64,000 nt of DNA, taken from positions 1-64,000 of the forward strand of contig NZ_DS264364.1 in assembly GCF_000153925.1 (NCBI RefSeq), read 5' to 3'. This document shows positions 35,503 to 43,533 of this stretch, one piece after another (positions within the stretch are counted from its first letter, which is position 1; every line of letters begins with the position of its first letter). The DNA comes from [Ruminococcus] torques ATCC 27756. GTDB taxonomy: Bacteria > Bacillota > Clostridia > Lachnospirales > Lachnospiraceae. The translations under genes and the position numbers were made by a program. The notes under the pieces were generated by a model. It worked only from the letters and a program-made list of their open reading frames with translations, was not told the DNA's origin and ran no database searches.

Positions 35503-35611
35503 GCGAAATACACCCATCGCACAAACTTCGTTTATGCTCGGCGTATTTCGCCCTTGCAGGGGGCAAGCCGCCGATAGGCGGATAAGTTCGTAAACAGGTG
35601 CCTATGCACCT
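35503..35611 (+). other. Candidate transfer origin (oriT) upstream of the relaxase
   Basis: A noncoding stretch just before the relaxase gene is packed with inverted repeats: GCGAAATAC/GTATTTCGC (35503-35551), CTTGC/GCAAG (35553-35567), CCGCC/GGCGG and GGTGC/GCACC (35598-35611). Its GC content is higher than the neighbouring genes. Location and structure fit an oriT; the nick site is not identified. Confidence 0.55.
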
Positions 35612-35647
35612 ACTCACAGTAAAGCCGGCGCAAGCCGAGAAAGGAGG

Positions 35648-37078
35648 ATGCTTATAGGCAGACATTCATTTATCAGACAAAGTAAGCTGTCCGATGTGGC
35701 AGGGCGTATTGATTATATTTCCAATCCCAAAAGGCAGGAACATCTCTATGCTACCTATCAGACGGAAGGGGCAACACCTGAGTTTTGGAAAAATCTTGCA
35801 AGAGAAAATCAGTTGGATTTTAAGGCGAGAGGAACGGCAGGGAAATGTATCGAAGGGCGTGAGTTTATTATTGCACTTCCCGAAAGTTTTGTTCAGTATA
35901 GGGCAGATGATGTGGTAAGACTTTTTACGGAAACTTTCCATAAAAGATATGGCGTGGAGTGCAGCGCAGCCCTTCATCACAACAAGACAAAGACGAATTA
36001 TCATATTCATCTGGTATTCAGTGAACGGAAAATGTTGGAGCAGCCCGAAGTGAAGATTGCCACCCGAAATATGTTTTATGATGAGCAGGGAAAGCATAGA
36101 CGCACGAAAAAAGAGATTTTAGACGTGCAGGGAAATATCCGAGCTGGGTGCAGTATTATCCCTAAAGGGGAAGTATATGAAAGTCATATCTTCACAAAAA
36201 AAGAGGAATGGTTTAAGAACAAAGCCTTTACCAAAGAAGTTAAAGAACTGTTTACCGATACGATTAACTGTTATGTAAAAGAAGAATCAGAAAAACTTTC
36301 TGTATTCCAACAGGGCGGTGTTTATCTGGCAATGAAGAAAATCGGAAAGAACAATCCGAAAGCGGAGGAGATAAAGGCAGACAATGCGGCAAGGCAGGAA
36401 TGGAATCGGACAGTTGATGTGGCATTGGTTGAGGGTGTTCCTGAAGAAGATATTTTGAAGATTAAGCAGGAAAAAATCACAGACGAAACGCTGCAATCTA
36501 TCAGGACACACGGTTGGCTGCCGGATATGTTCCGTCAGATTATCCGAGGAGCAAAAGACTTTTTACAGGAGGTGATTTTCAAATTTAAGCTGCCGCCAAG
36601 AACTGTGCCAAAGATTGACTTGCAGGAATGGAAGGATATGCAGAAGCTCATGTATGAATTACAGGGACAGTCAAGGGAGATAAAACGCACACAACAGGAT
36701 ATTTCTTCTTTGAAAAAGCAACTGTCAGAGTTACGAGGACTATTTAAAGGCAAAGAACGAAAATCTCTGGAAGGGAAAATTGAGCTGTTAGAGGATTTGG
36801 AAAAGCGTTTGCACAGGAGTATGGGGCGGATCGTAAAACGGGAAGGTTATCCCAATGTGCAATCCTTTCAGAAGGTTTATAACAAGGCAGAAGAACTGAT
36901 TATGGAATACAATGAAGAACTGAGAGCGTGGAAAAATCAGACGAAACCGAAGAAAGAGAATCCGTTAGAACAGCCCCAAAAAGCGAGTGTACTGGAAAAA
37001 TTGCACCGCTATCAGCAGGAAGGCAGGCAGCAACCGAAACGGTCAGTTAAGAAAAAATCTATGGATAGAGAACGATAA
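35648..37078 (+). CDS. MobA/MobL-type relaxase
   Basis: The 476-residue protein opens the transfer origin of the element. The N-terminal relaxase fold has the HUH metal motif in NYHIHLVFSER and a preceding HHNKTKT segment. The C-terminal half is a long coiled coil (about 330-450: IKRTQQDISSLKKQLSEL). The ATG at 35648 directly abuts AAAGGAGG with no spacing, so the true start may be a rare codon a few bases downstream, such as ATA at 35654. Confidence 0.9.
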   Translation: MLIGRHSFIRQSKLSDVAGRIDYISNPKRQEHLYATYQTEGATPEFWKNLARENQLDFKARGTAGKCIEGREFIIALPESFVQYRADDVVRLFTETFHKRYGVECSAALHHNKTKTNYHIHLVFSERKMLEQPEVKIATRNMFYDEQGKHRRTKKEILDVQGNIRAGCSIIPKGEVYESHIFTKKEEWFKNKAFTKEVKELFTDTINCYVKEESEKLSVFQQGGVYLAMKKIGKNNPKAEEIKADNAARQEWNRTVDVALVEGVPEEDILKIKQEKITDETLQSIRTHGWLPDMFRQIIRGAKDFLQEVIFKFKLPPRTVPKIDLQEWKDMQKLMYELQGQSREIKRTQQDISSLKKQLSELRGLFKGKERKSLEGKIELLEDLEKRLHRSMGRIVKREGYPNVQSFQKVYNKAEELIMEYNEELRAWKNQTKPKKENPLEQPQKASVLEKLHRYQQEGRQQPKRSVKKKSMDRER

Positions 37079-37095
37079 GAAAGGTGGAAACGATT

Positions 37096-37398
37096 ATGAA
37101 GAAAACAATATTTGAAGAAATGGGCGGCATTTATATCAGACACGGGGATTATCTTATCCCCTGTCTTACCTTGCCGGAGGAAGAAGAACAGAGATTTATC
37201 GGTGTATGGGGACAAAGGCATAAACGCTATTTGAAAGAACATAAGAGAGCGGCTTATATTACTCTGCTTACAAGTGGCAGGCTGAATAGTTATCTTGCAG
37301 ATATAGAAGAACAGGCACAAGAACGCTTTGAAAGGATTGTAGAGCAGATGAAACAGGCGCAGGGGGCAGGGGATTACAGAATAGTTAAAGGCAGATGA
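37096..37398 (+). CDS. TnpV-like transposon protein
   Basis: The 100-residue protein resembles TnpV of Tn4451-type elements: IFEEMGGIYIRHGDYLIPCL, then RRxKRYLKEHKRAAYITLLTSG-like and a C-terminal acidic helix. Function is unknown; it is a common last gene of Clostridiales integrative elements. AAAGGTGG lies upstream of ATG 37096. A GTG at 37084 would extend it by four residues but lies in the ribosome site. Confidence 0.82.
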   Translation: MKKTIFEEMGGIYIRHGDYLIPCLTLPEEEEQRFIGVWGQRHKRYLKEHKRAAYITLLTSGRLNSYLADIEEQAQERFERIVEQMKQAQGAGDYRIVKGR

Positions 37399-37512
37399 TA
37401 CCTTAAAATGGATAGGGAGAATGAGTAATATACAAACGTGTGCGAGGGAGATTGTGGATAATGAGATGATTTATCAATAAGAAAAGGTGTATGGTGGAAA
37501 GCAAGTCTGAAA

Positions 37513-37638
37513 ACAAAATGATAATATTAGCTCGTATAGGCAGGATAATATGGATAAATCAAATAATCAAAAGAACTATAAACACGATAACGAATAATAT
37601 ATAAACAAAATTGATTAGGCGTTGTCAGATTCGAATAA
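37513..37638 (+). repeat. Right-end (attR) repeat, copy 1
   Basis: This 126-base segment aligns without gaps to 41588-41713 at roughly 85% identity. The most conserved core includes TATAGGCAGGATAATATGGA and it ends in the attachment core AGATTCGAATAA. It carries the integrase-binding end of the element. Confidence 0.85.
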
Positions 37639-37646
37639 CAGACAGA

Positions 37647-37685
37647 AAACCTCGGATGCCCATTTTACAAGGGTTTCCGAGGTTT
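37647..37685. terminator. Bidirectional terminator beyond attR copy 1
   Basis: AAACCTCGG (37647-37655) pairs with CCGAGGTTT (37677-37685), followed by CTTT on the plus strand and by TTCT on the minus strand. It separates the element from the convergent hcp gene. Confidence 0.75.
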
Positions 37686-37725
37686 CTTTATGCCTGTTGG
37701 ATCTATTTTTTTGACGGAGTATTAT

Positions 37726-39366
37726 TTATGCGTTAATACCGAAAAACTTCTCCATATCCTCTTCCACGGTGCCAATTCCTGCAATGCCGAAGTTCTCGAC
37801 CAAGACCTTTGCAACATTCGGGCTGAGAAATGCCGGAAGTGTAGGGCCAAGGTGGATATTCTTCACACCAAGATATAAAAGAGCCAGAAGAACGATAACA
37901 GCTTTTTGCTCGTACCATGCGATATTATAGATAATTGGCAGATCGTTAATATCGTCAAGCCCAAAGACCTCTTTGAGTTTCAAGGCGATTACAGCAAGGG
38001 AATAGGAATCATTGCATTGACCTGCATCCAGAATACGCGGGATGCCATTGATATCGCCTAAAGACAACTTGTTATATTTATATTTTGCACAACCGGCAGT
38101 AAGGATGACAGCGTCCTTCGGCAGAGCCTTAGCAAATTCTGTATAGTAGTCGCGGCTCTTTGCTCGACCATCACAGCCCGCCATAACCACAAACTTTTTG
38201 ATTGCACCGCTTTTTACAGCTTCTACAACTTTATCTGCCAAAGCCAGAACCTGCGCATGGGCAAATCCGCCGATGATTTCACCGGTTTCGATTTCACTCG
38301 GAGCGACACATTTTTTTGCATGCTCAATAATCGCAGAAAAATTTTTTTGTTCGCCAATTTCTCCCGGAATATGTGTACATCCCGGATATCCCGCAGCGCC
38401 GGTAGTGTAAAGTCTGTTTTTGTAACTATCCTTAGGAGGAACAATGCAGTTGGTTGTCATTAGAATAGGACCGTTAAAGGATTCAAATTCTTCTTTTTGT
38501 TTCCACCAAGCATTCCCATAATTACCAACAAAGTTAGGATATTTTTTGAAAGCGGGATAATAATGAGCTGGCAACATCTCGGAATGCGTATACACATCCA
38601 CTCCAGTTCCCTGTGTCTGTTCTAACAGCATTTCCAAATCGCGCAGGTCGTGGCCGGATACCAGAATGCCGGGGTTCTTTCTGACACCGATATTTACCTT
38701 TGTAATTTCGGGGTTTCCATAGCTGTCTGTGTTAGCCTTATCCAGCATTGCCATACCGGATACTCCGTATTTTCCTGTTTCCATTGTTAGAGCAATCAGA
38801 TCTTCTACACTAAGGTTGTCATTCAGCGTGGCAGCCAGTGCTTTCTGAAGAAATGCGTCAACTTCATCGTTGTCCTTCAACAGCACATTTGCGTGCTTCG
38901 AGTAAGCGGAAAGTCCCTTCAAACCGTAGGTGATTAACTCGCGCAGAGAGCGAATATCCTCGTTTTCGGTAGAAAGAACACCGACAGTTCTGGCTTTTTC
39001 TTCCCAGTTTTCAGATCCGTTCCATTTTGCGGCTTCAGGCAGAACAGTCAGATTGGTAACTTGCTTTAGCAGAACTTCCTTTTCGGTCAGTGTAGCACGG
39101 ATTCTTGATTCAATGCTCTCTTTATCAAAATTTGCGTTGGTAATGGTAGTGAACAGATTCAGAGTAATCAAGTGATTGATTTTGGCAGATACCTGCTTAC
39201 CTTCCTGACGCAATGCAGTCGTAATAGCCGAAATTCCTTTTGTGACATAGACCAACAGATCCTGCATGGCCGCTACATCAGGTTTCTTTCCGCATACGCC
39301 GGACATGGTGCAGCCCTTGCACCCGGCGGTTTCCTGACACTGATAGCAAAACATTTTTTGTTCCAT
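37726..39366 (-). CDS. hcp: Hydroxylamine reductase / hybrid cluster protein
   Basis: The 546-residue Hcp has an N-terminal cysteine cluster ([13 protein letters not shown] then C25) for a [4Fe-4S] centre. Further conserved cysteines for the hybrid Fe-S-O cluster lie in the C-terminal half (AGCDGR, TAGCAKY, DAGQCND). Hcp reduces nitric oxide or hydroxylamine and protects against nitrosative stress. AGGAGGTATATT precedes the ATG. It is the last gene of a four-gene operon that also supplies electron-transfer Fe-S proteins. Confidence 0.95.
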   Translation of the reverse strand: MEQKMFCYQCQETAGCKGCTMSGVCGKKPDVAAMQDLLVYVTKGISAITTALRQEGKQVSAKINHLITLNLFTTITNANFDKESIESRIRATLTEKEVLLKQVTNLTVLPEAAKWNGSENWEEKARTVGVLSTENEDIRSLRELITYGLKGLSAYSKHANVLLKDNDEVDAFLQKALAATLNDNLSVEDLIALTMETGKYGVSGMAMLDKANTDSYGNPEITKVNIGVRKNPGILVSGHDLRDLEMLLEQTQGTGVDVYTHSEMLPAHYYPAFKKYPNFVGNYGNAWWKQKEEFESFNGPILMTTNCIVPPKDSYKNRLYTTGAAGYPGCTHIPGEIGEQKNFSAIIEHAKKCVAPSEIETGEIIGGFAHAQVLALADKVVEAVKSGAIKKFVVMAGCDGRAKSRDYYTEFAKALPKDAVILTAGCAKYKYNKLSLGDINGIPRILDAGQCNDSYSLAVIALKLKEVFGLDDINDLPIIYNIAWYEQKAVIVLLALLYLGVKNIHLGPTLPAFLSPNVAKVLVENFGIAGIGTVEEDMEKFFGINA

Positions 39367-39445
39367 AATATACCTCCTAAAAACTATTAAAATTTGAAAT
39401 AATGTGGTTTCTTCTCAATCAAAAAAGCATATAGACGCGTTTGAA

Positions 39446-39637
39446 TTAATCTTCCCAGGCGATTGCAGACACAGGACACGAGTCGATGGCCTCCTGTACA
39501 GCACCTTGATTTTCAGCGTTTGCTGGTTGATACGCTTCCGCCTTTCCCTGCTCGTTCATACGGAAAACTTCGTCGCAGATCCCACAGCAAAGCCCACAGC
39601 CAATGCAGAGATCCTTATCTACTTTTGTTGCTTTCAT
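39446..39637 (-). CDS. Ferredoxin, [4Fe-4S]
   Basis: The 63-residue acidic ferredoxin has the cluster motif CIGCGLCCGIC and a remote fourth ligand in SCPVSAI, giving a single [4Fe-4S] centre. AAGGAAGGTGA lies just upstream of the ATG at 39637. It lies directly before hcp and is the probable electron donor to it. Confidence 0.92.
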   Translation of the reverse strand: MKATKVDKDLCIGCGLCCGICDEVFRMNEQGKAEAYQPANAENQGAVQEAIDSCPVSAIAWED

Positions 39638-39670
39638 AAAATCACCTTCCTTTGTCAATTTTGCGTTTGA

Positions 39671-40003
39671 TTAAAATACAACTACTAAAAGCATCTTGAA
39701 CGCTTCCTGCCCATATACCGCATGGGGATGGCCTGCTGGCATGACAATAGATTCTCCTTCGTGCAGCAGATATTCAACGCCATCAATCGTGATTTTTCCG
39801 ATACCATCCAAGCAGGTGACGAAGGCGTCCCCACCCGATTCATGGGTGCTGATCTCTTCGCCCTTTGCGAATGAGAACAGGGTAATACTTACTGCCTGGT
39901 TTTGTGTCAAAGTTTTGCTGACAACCTGCCCCTCCTGATAAGAAATTTGTTCTCTCAGCGTCAGTACTTCTGATTGAGCAATGTTTTTCATTTTTTTACT
40001 CAT
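39671..40003 (-). CDS. Cupin-domain protein
   Basis: This 110-residue single-domain cupin has the beta-barrel motifs SFAKGEEISTHESGGDAFV (motif 1, with a His and Glu metal set) and GESIVMPAGHPHAV (motif 2). It presumably binds a metal; the catalytic role is unknown. Such cupins are frequent beside hcp in anaerobes. AAAAGGAGAG lies before the ATG at 40003; a longer frame from 40054 overlaps the upstream gene and lacks a ribosome site. Confidence 0.88.
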   Translation of the reverse strand: MSKKMKNIAQSEVLTLREQISYQEGQVVSKTLTQNQAVSITLFSFAKGEEISTHESGGDAFVTCLDGIGKITIDGVEYLLHEGESIVMPAGHPHAVYGQEAFKMLLVVVF

Positions 40004-40016
40004 AGTATCTCTCCTT

Positions 40017-40727
40017 TTATTCCCAAATTTTACCATCCAACGAAATCGTAACAATCTGCCAAGGAATGAATTTTCCGCTTGCCTGCAACGCTTTTTTGGC
40101 AGCTAATTCCAGTCCGCCGCAGCAGGGAACTTCCATGCGTACAACCGTCACACTTTGAATGTTGTTGTTTTGAATGATCTGCGTCAGCTTTTCGCTGTAG
40201 TCTATGCTGTCAAGCTTTGGACAGCCGATAATCGTAATTTTCCCACGCATGAAATCCTCGTGCATTCTGGCATAGGCGTATGCACTGCAATCCGCTGCAA
40301 TTAACAATTTTGCGCCGTCAAAATATAGTGCATTAGTCGGTACCAGTTTGATTTGGCATGGCCATTGTCCCAACTGTGATTCTGTCTGTACCCGGGCAGA
40401 AGGAGTTGTTTCTTGTGAATGTTGAATACGCTGCATTCGACTGCCGGGGCAGCCTGTATGGGGAACAGCGGCATGATTGCTTTTCGCTTTTTTCCTCATA
40501 TTTTCCTGCACAGCTTTTTCATCATAGGCGGCAGCTTCTCTCTCCACAAAGGAAATTGCACCTGTCGGGCAGGTTGGCAGACAATCTCCCAAACCATCAC
40601 AATAATCATCTCGCAGAAGCGTTGCTTTGCCGTTTACCATGCCGATTGCACCCTCGTGACAAGCTTCGGCACACGCACCACATCCGTTACATTTTTCTTC
40701 ATCTATTTGGATAATTCTTCGAATCAT
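40017..40727 (-). CDS. Dicluster [4Fe-4S] iron-sulfur protein
   Basis: The 236-residue protein has two N-terminal ferredoxin-like clusters (CNGCGACAEACHEGA and CDGLGDCLPTCPTGA). They are followed by a linker and a C-terminal domain with GCP and PCCGG motifs and TNALYFDGAKLLIAADCSA. Proteins of this type often accompany hcp and may pass electrons to it. It is the first gene of the operon, with AAAGGATGG upstream and the palindromic operator 63 bases away. Confidence 0.88.
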   Translation of the reverse strand: MIRRIIQIDEEKCNGCGACAEACHEGAIGMVNGKATLLRDDYCDGLGDCLPTCPTGAISFVEREAAAYDEKAVQENMRKKAKSNHAAVPHTGCPGSRMQRIQHSQETTPSARVQTESQLGQWPCQIKLVPTNALYFDGAKLLIAADCSAYAYARMHEDFMRGKITIIGCPKLDSIDYSEKLTQIIQNNNIQSVTVVRMEVPCCGGLELAAKKALQASGKFIPWQIVTISLDGKIWE

Positions 40728-40789
40728 TTTATACCATCCTTTCTCTTGTCTTTCTGGGCATAGTATATTATAATTAAAAATAAAAATCT

Positions 40790-40803
40790 GTTGTTATAAC
40801 AAC
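40790..40803. promoter_or_regulatory. Palindromic Crp/Fnr-type operator
   Basis: GTTGTTATAACAAC is a perfect 14-bp palindrome between the divergent hcp operon and its Crp/Fnr gene. A T/A-rich -10-like TATATTATAAT lies at 40763-40773. Position fits activation of the hcp operon and autoregulation. Confidence 0.7.
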
Positions 40804-40818
40804 GAAAGGGCAAAAAAT

Positions 40819-41466
40819 ATGAAATTATCCGATATGCAGCTATTCCGTGGGTTAGAAGAAGATGACATCTCCTCGCTTTTAAGCTGTTTGAATAGTGTAA
40901 AACGCAATTATAAAAAAGGAGAAGTAATTCTTTCAGAAGGGAGTATTATAGAGAATATCGGCATTGTGCTGTCAGGCATGGCAATGATATCTTGTAACGA
41001 TATTTGGGGGAATACCGGCATTTTAGGAAGTGTTGCGCCTGGTTCTGTATTTGCTGAGGTATATGCCTGTATTCCGGGACAGCCGATGCTGGTTACAGTG
41101 TCTGCCGTGGAAGATACCTCTGTGTTGTTTATGAATGTGGGACGTGTTCTGACTACCTGCACAAACGCCTGCCCTTTTCATACAAACCTTGCACGAAATC
41201 TACTGACTGTCTGTGCTCATAAAAGTCTGCAACTTTCACAAAGGATTTTGCACACCAGTTCCAAATCCATACGAGGACGATTGATGTCTTATTTTTCAGA
41301 ATGCGCAAAACATGCCGGAAGTAATTCTTTTCTGATTCCATATAACCGTCAGCAGTTAGCAGATTACTTGAATGTTGACCGCAGTACTATGTGCAACGAG
41401 CTTTCTAAAATGCAGAAAGATGGCATGATTGAATACAAAAAAAATCGTATTTTGCTCAAAGACTGA
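40819..41466 (+). CDS. Crp/Fnr-family regulator of the hcp operon
   Basis: The 215-residue protein has an N-terminal cyclic-nucleotide-type sensor barrel (about 15-120) and a C-terminal winged HTH (PYNRQQLADYLNVDRSTMCNEL). Divergent placement from hcp suggests an HcpR-type sensor of nitric oxide; in known HcpR proteins the effector is bound by haem in the barrel, which cannot be confirmed here. AAAGGG lies 9 bases before the ATG. Confidence 0.9.
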   Translation: MKLSDMQLFRGLEEDDISSLLSCLNSVKRNYKKGEVILSEGSIIENIGIVLSGMAMISCNDIWGNTGILGSVAPGSVFAEVYACIPGQPMLVTVSAVEDTSVLFMNVGRVLTTCTNACPFHTNLARNLLTVCAHKSLQLSQRILHTSSKSIRGRLMSYFSECAKHAGSNSFLIPYNRQQLADYLNVDRSTMCNELSKMQKDGMIEYKKNRILLKD

Positions 41467-41587
41467 GATTTAAGGAATGGTATGAATTTGAATAGGGATT
41501 GATTTTTTAAGCAAAATCGCTTATGATCTGAAATAGAATATAGTGCTATTATCCACAGTTACAGAGCAAGTGTTATCAACACCGATA

Positions 41588-41713
41588 ACAAAATGATAAC
41601 ATTAGCCTGTATAGGCAGGATAATATGGATAAATCAAATAATCAAAAGAACTGTAAACACGACAGAGAATAATCTCTAAACAAAATTGATTAGTAATTGT
41701 CGAGTTTGAATAA
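41588..41713 (+). repeat. Right-end (attR) repeat, copy 2
   Basis: This aligns gap-free with 37513-37638, ending in GAGTTTGAATAA. It marks the far border of the hcp cassette. Confidence 0.85.
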
Positions 41714-41720
41714 CGGACAG

Positions 41721-41759
41721 AACCCCGGAAATGCTGATAAAATGGGCATTTCCGGGGTT
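41721..41759. terminator. Strong hairpin terminator beyond attR copy 2
   Basis: AACCCCGGAAATGC (41721-41734) pairs perfectly with GCATTTCCGGGGTT (41746-41759), followed by GTTTTATGG. It occupies the same place relative to its att repeat as the terminator at 37647, so the two are diverged copies. Confidence 0.8.
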
Positions 41760-41769
41760 GTTTTATGGT

Positions 41770-41919
41770 TTTTGGCCCTAAAATGGCTCTAATTCTAGTA
41801 AGAAAAAATGCTATAACTTTTTTGAGTTGAGTAACATAGGCTTCAGAGATACCTAACTGAAATGCAATGTCTTTTTGTTTCATTCCCTCTGCCAATGTTC
41901 ATGTGCGGTAAAGTATCAC
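41770..41919 (-). pseudogene. HTH protein fragment
   Basis: On the minus strand the frame reads VILYRT, a TGA stop, then TLAEGMKQKDIAFQLGISEA. The latter is a clear helix-turn-helix core, continued by YVTQLKKVI. No upstream part of the gene remains, and the frame runs on into the terminator and att repeat. It is a remnant, probably of an element-borne sigma or resolvase-type HTH protein. Confidence 0.5.
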
Positions 41920-42012
41920 ACAAGAAATTGAAAGATAGACACCCCTCTATTTCGTAAAAATTTGGGGGAATTTAATTTTAGTAACCAGGCAGGATTTCCT
42001 GCCAGGAAACGA

Positions 42013-42041
42013 TTGTATCTTAAAATGATTTTTGCTATGAT
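42013..42041 (+). promoter_or_regulatory. Promoter upstream of the YbjQ-like gene
   Basis: TTGTAT (42013-42018), 17 bp, TATGAT (42036-42041) forms a plausible vegetative promoter about 90 bases before the ybjQ-like start. Confidence 0.5.
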
Positions 42042-42134
42042 ATAAATAATAAATTTGTAACGCATTTTGCAACAATCAACAGAAAGCTTCTACTTTCACA
42101 GTACCCTATAAAAGGAAGAAACGGAGGAATGGGA

Positions 42135-42455
42135 ATGATAGTGACAACGACAGTGTCTGTAGAAGGAAGAAGAATTACGGAATATAAGGGAATTGTATTT
42201 GGAGAAGTCATATCTGGCGTAAATTTCGTGCGCGATGTTGCGGCTTCTTTCAGCAACTTTTTCGGCGGAAGATCAGGAAGCTATGAGGAAGAGCTTGTTT
42301 AGGCGAGACAGAACGCCCTGAAGGAGATGGAACAGCGTGCGGCAGATTTGGGGGCCAATGCGGTTGTAGGCGTTGATATCGATTATGAGGTGCTCGGTGC
42401 AGGTAACGGAATGCTTATGGTAACGGCAAGCGGAACGGCAGTGGTTGCCGAATAG
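42135..42455 (+). pseudogene. YbjQ/DUF74-family protein interrupted by an amber codon
   Basis: The frame from ATG 42135 (GGAGG 7 bases upstream) encodes 106 codons of a YbjQ-like heavy-metal-binding-type protein: [21 protein letters not shown], then [20 protein letters not shown] and [12 protein letters not shown]. Codon 56 is TAG (42300-42302) where homologues usually have a Gln in EEELVxARxxAL, a one-base change from CAG. The rest is undamaged, so the mutation is recent, tolerated by readthrough, or a sequencing error. Confidence 0.8.
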
Positions 42456-42492
42456 CTTCGGGTGTGAACAGAAAGGGTGAGAGGGAAATTTG

Positions 42493-43440
42493 ATGGACAG
42501 ATTTATAAGGGAAATCGCAATTACAGAGATAGATGGCGTATCCATAGGACATGCGCAGGATAATGAAGCAAAGACAGGCGCAAGCGTATTGTACTTTAAA
42601 CGGGGCGCACAGGCAGGCTGCGACATCAGCGGGGGAGGTCCGGCGTCGAGAGAAACGCCGCTTACAGACAGCATGACGGCAGATAATCCGCTGAACGCTG
42701 TCGTGTTGTCAGGAGGAAGCGCATATGGTCTGGCGGCTTCGGACGGTGTGATGCGCTGTCTGGAGGAGCAGGGGATTGGATACGACACGGGATTTTCCAA
42801 AATACCTCTTGTATGTCAGTCCTGCATTTTTGACTTGGGATACGGAAGAAGCGATATCCGTCCGGATGCGGATATGGGATATGAGGCCTGTAGAAAGGCG
42901 ATGGAAGGCTGCGATGTATCGATGGGAAATGTCGGAGCAGGAACGGGAGCCAGCGTAGGAAAGCTGTTTGGAATGGAACGGGCGACAAAGTCCGGTCTGG
43001 GTATCTATGCGCTTCAGGCAGGGGAGCTGAAAATAGCGGCTGTCGTAGTCGTTAATGCATTCGGAGATGTTTTTGATCCGGAGAACGGACAAAAGATAGC
43101 AGGCCTTATGGATGCGGAAAGAACGAAATTTGTGGATTTGGAAGAGGCGTTTGTAGAAATGATGACGACGCCTCAGGATTTATTTCATACAAATACGACG
43201 ATCGGCTGCATCGTGTGCAATGCACGTTTTGATAAGGCAAAGCTGAATAAAATTGCTTCTATGGCAAGAAATGCGTATGCGAGATGCATCAATCCGGTTG
43301 GAACTATGGCTGACGGAGACAGCATCTATGCCTGCAGTGTGGGAGAGGTAGAAAGCGATGTAAATGTAGCCGGAACACTGGCGGCAAGGGCGATGCAGCA
43401 GGCGATAAAAAAGAGCTGTGACAGCGTCCGCAGTGGATGA
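42493..43440 (+). CDS. P1-family peptidase (DmpA/BapA-like, N-terminal nucleophile)
   Basis: The 315-residue protein belongs to the DmpA/ornithine acetyltransferase fold. It shows SIGHAQDNEAKTGASVLYF, the GGGPASRET loop, VVLSGGSAYGLAA, and the self-cleavage/nucleophile segment near TTIGCIVCNARFDKA, where the usual G-x-x-N-T/S-T nucleophile area falls. Members are aminopeptidases acting on D- or beta-amino-acid peptides. The ATG at 42493 follows GAGAGGG. It forms a cluster with the YbjQ-like gene. Confidence 0.88.
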   Translation: MDRFIREIAITEIDGVSIGHAQDNEAKTGASVLYFKRGAQAGCDISGGGPASRETPLTDSMTADNPLNAVVLSGGSAYGLAASDGVMRCLEEQGIGYDTGFSKIPLVCQSCIFDLGYGRSDIRPDADMGYEACRKAMEGCDVSMGNVGAGTGASVGKLFGMERATKSGLGIYALQAGELKIAAVVVVNAFGDVFDPENGQKIAGLMDAERTKFVDLEEAFVEMMTTPQDLFHTNTTIGCIVCNARFDKAKLNKIASMARNAYARCINPVGTMADGDSIYACSVGEVESDVNVAGTLAARAMQQAIKKSCDSVRSG

Positions 43441-43533
43441 TAGAGAATATTTGAAATATTGCTTGCGAAACTAAAGGAAAATCAGTAAAATAAAAATGTT
43501 GGAAATAATCTGACCAGTTAAAAGGAGAGACAA

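Larger units (their letters stand above)
31310..37638. mobile_element. Integrative mobilizable element in the guaA 3' end
   Basis: The element runs from the guaA 3' end (GAGTTCGAATAA, 31310-31321) to a matching AGATTCGAATAA at 37627-37638. It encodes a repressor, an excisionase-like protein, a tyrosine integrase, a MobC-like protein, a RepA-like ATPase, a relaxase and TnpV. No type IV secretion genes or resistance cargo are present, so it would need a helper conjugative element. guaA reads through intact because the element rebuilds the terminal codons. Confidence 0.85.
37399..37725. other. Right end of the mobilizable element, no gene
   Basis: These 327 bases hold the 126-bp right-end repeat (37513-37638) and the terminator at 37647-37685, with no open frame of note. 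A TGTGGATAA at 37453-37461 resembles a DnaA box but may equally be an integrase arm site. Confidence 0.6.
37639..41713. mobile_element. Integrase-less cassette carrying the hcp module (CIME-like)
   Basis: The 4.1-kb segment between attR copy 1 and attR copy 2 holds only the hcp operon and its regulator. Both borders carry the attachment core, so it could be moved in trans by the neighbouring integrase, or together with the upstream element as one composite unit. It has no recombination or transfer genes of its own. Confidence 0.7.

Noticed and set aside
37453-37461. TGTGGATAA, and TTATCCACA at 41549-41557, as DnaA boxes or an origin
   Set aside because: Single boxes near duplicated element ends are better explained as shared integrase-arm or chance sequence; no box cluster or replication gene is nearby.
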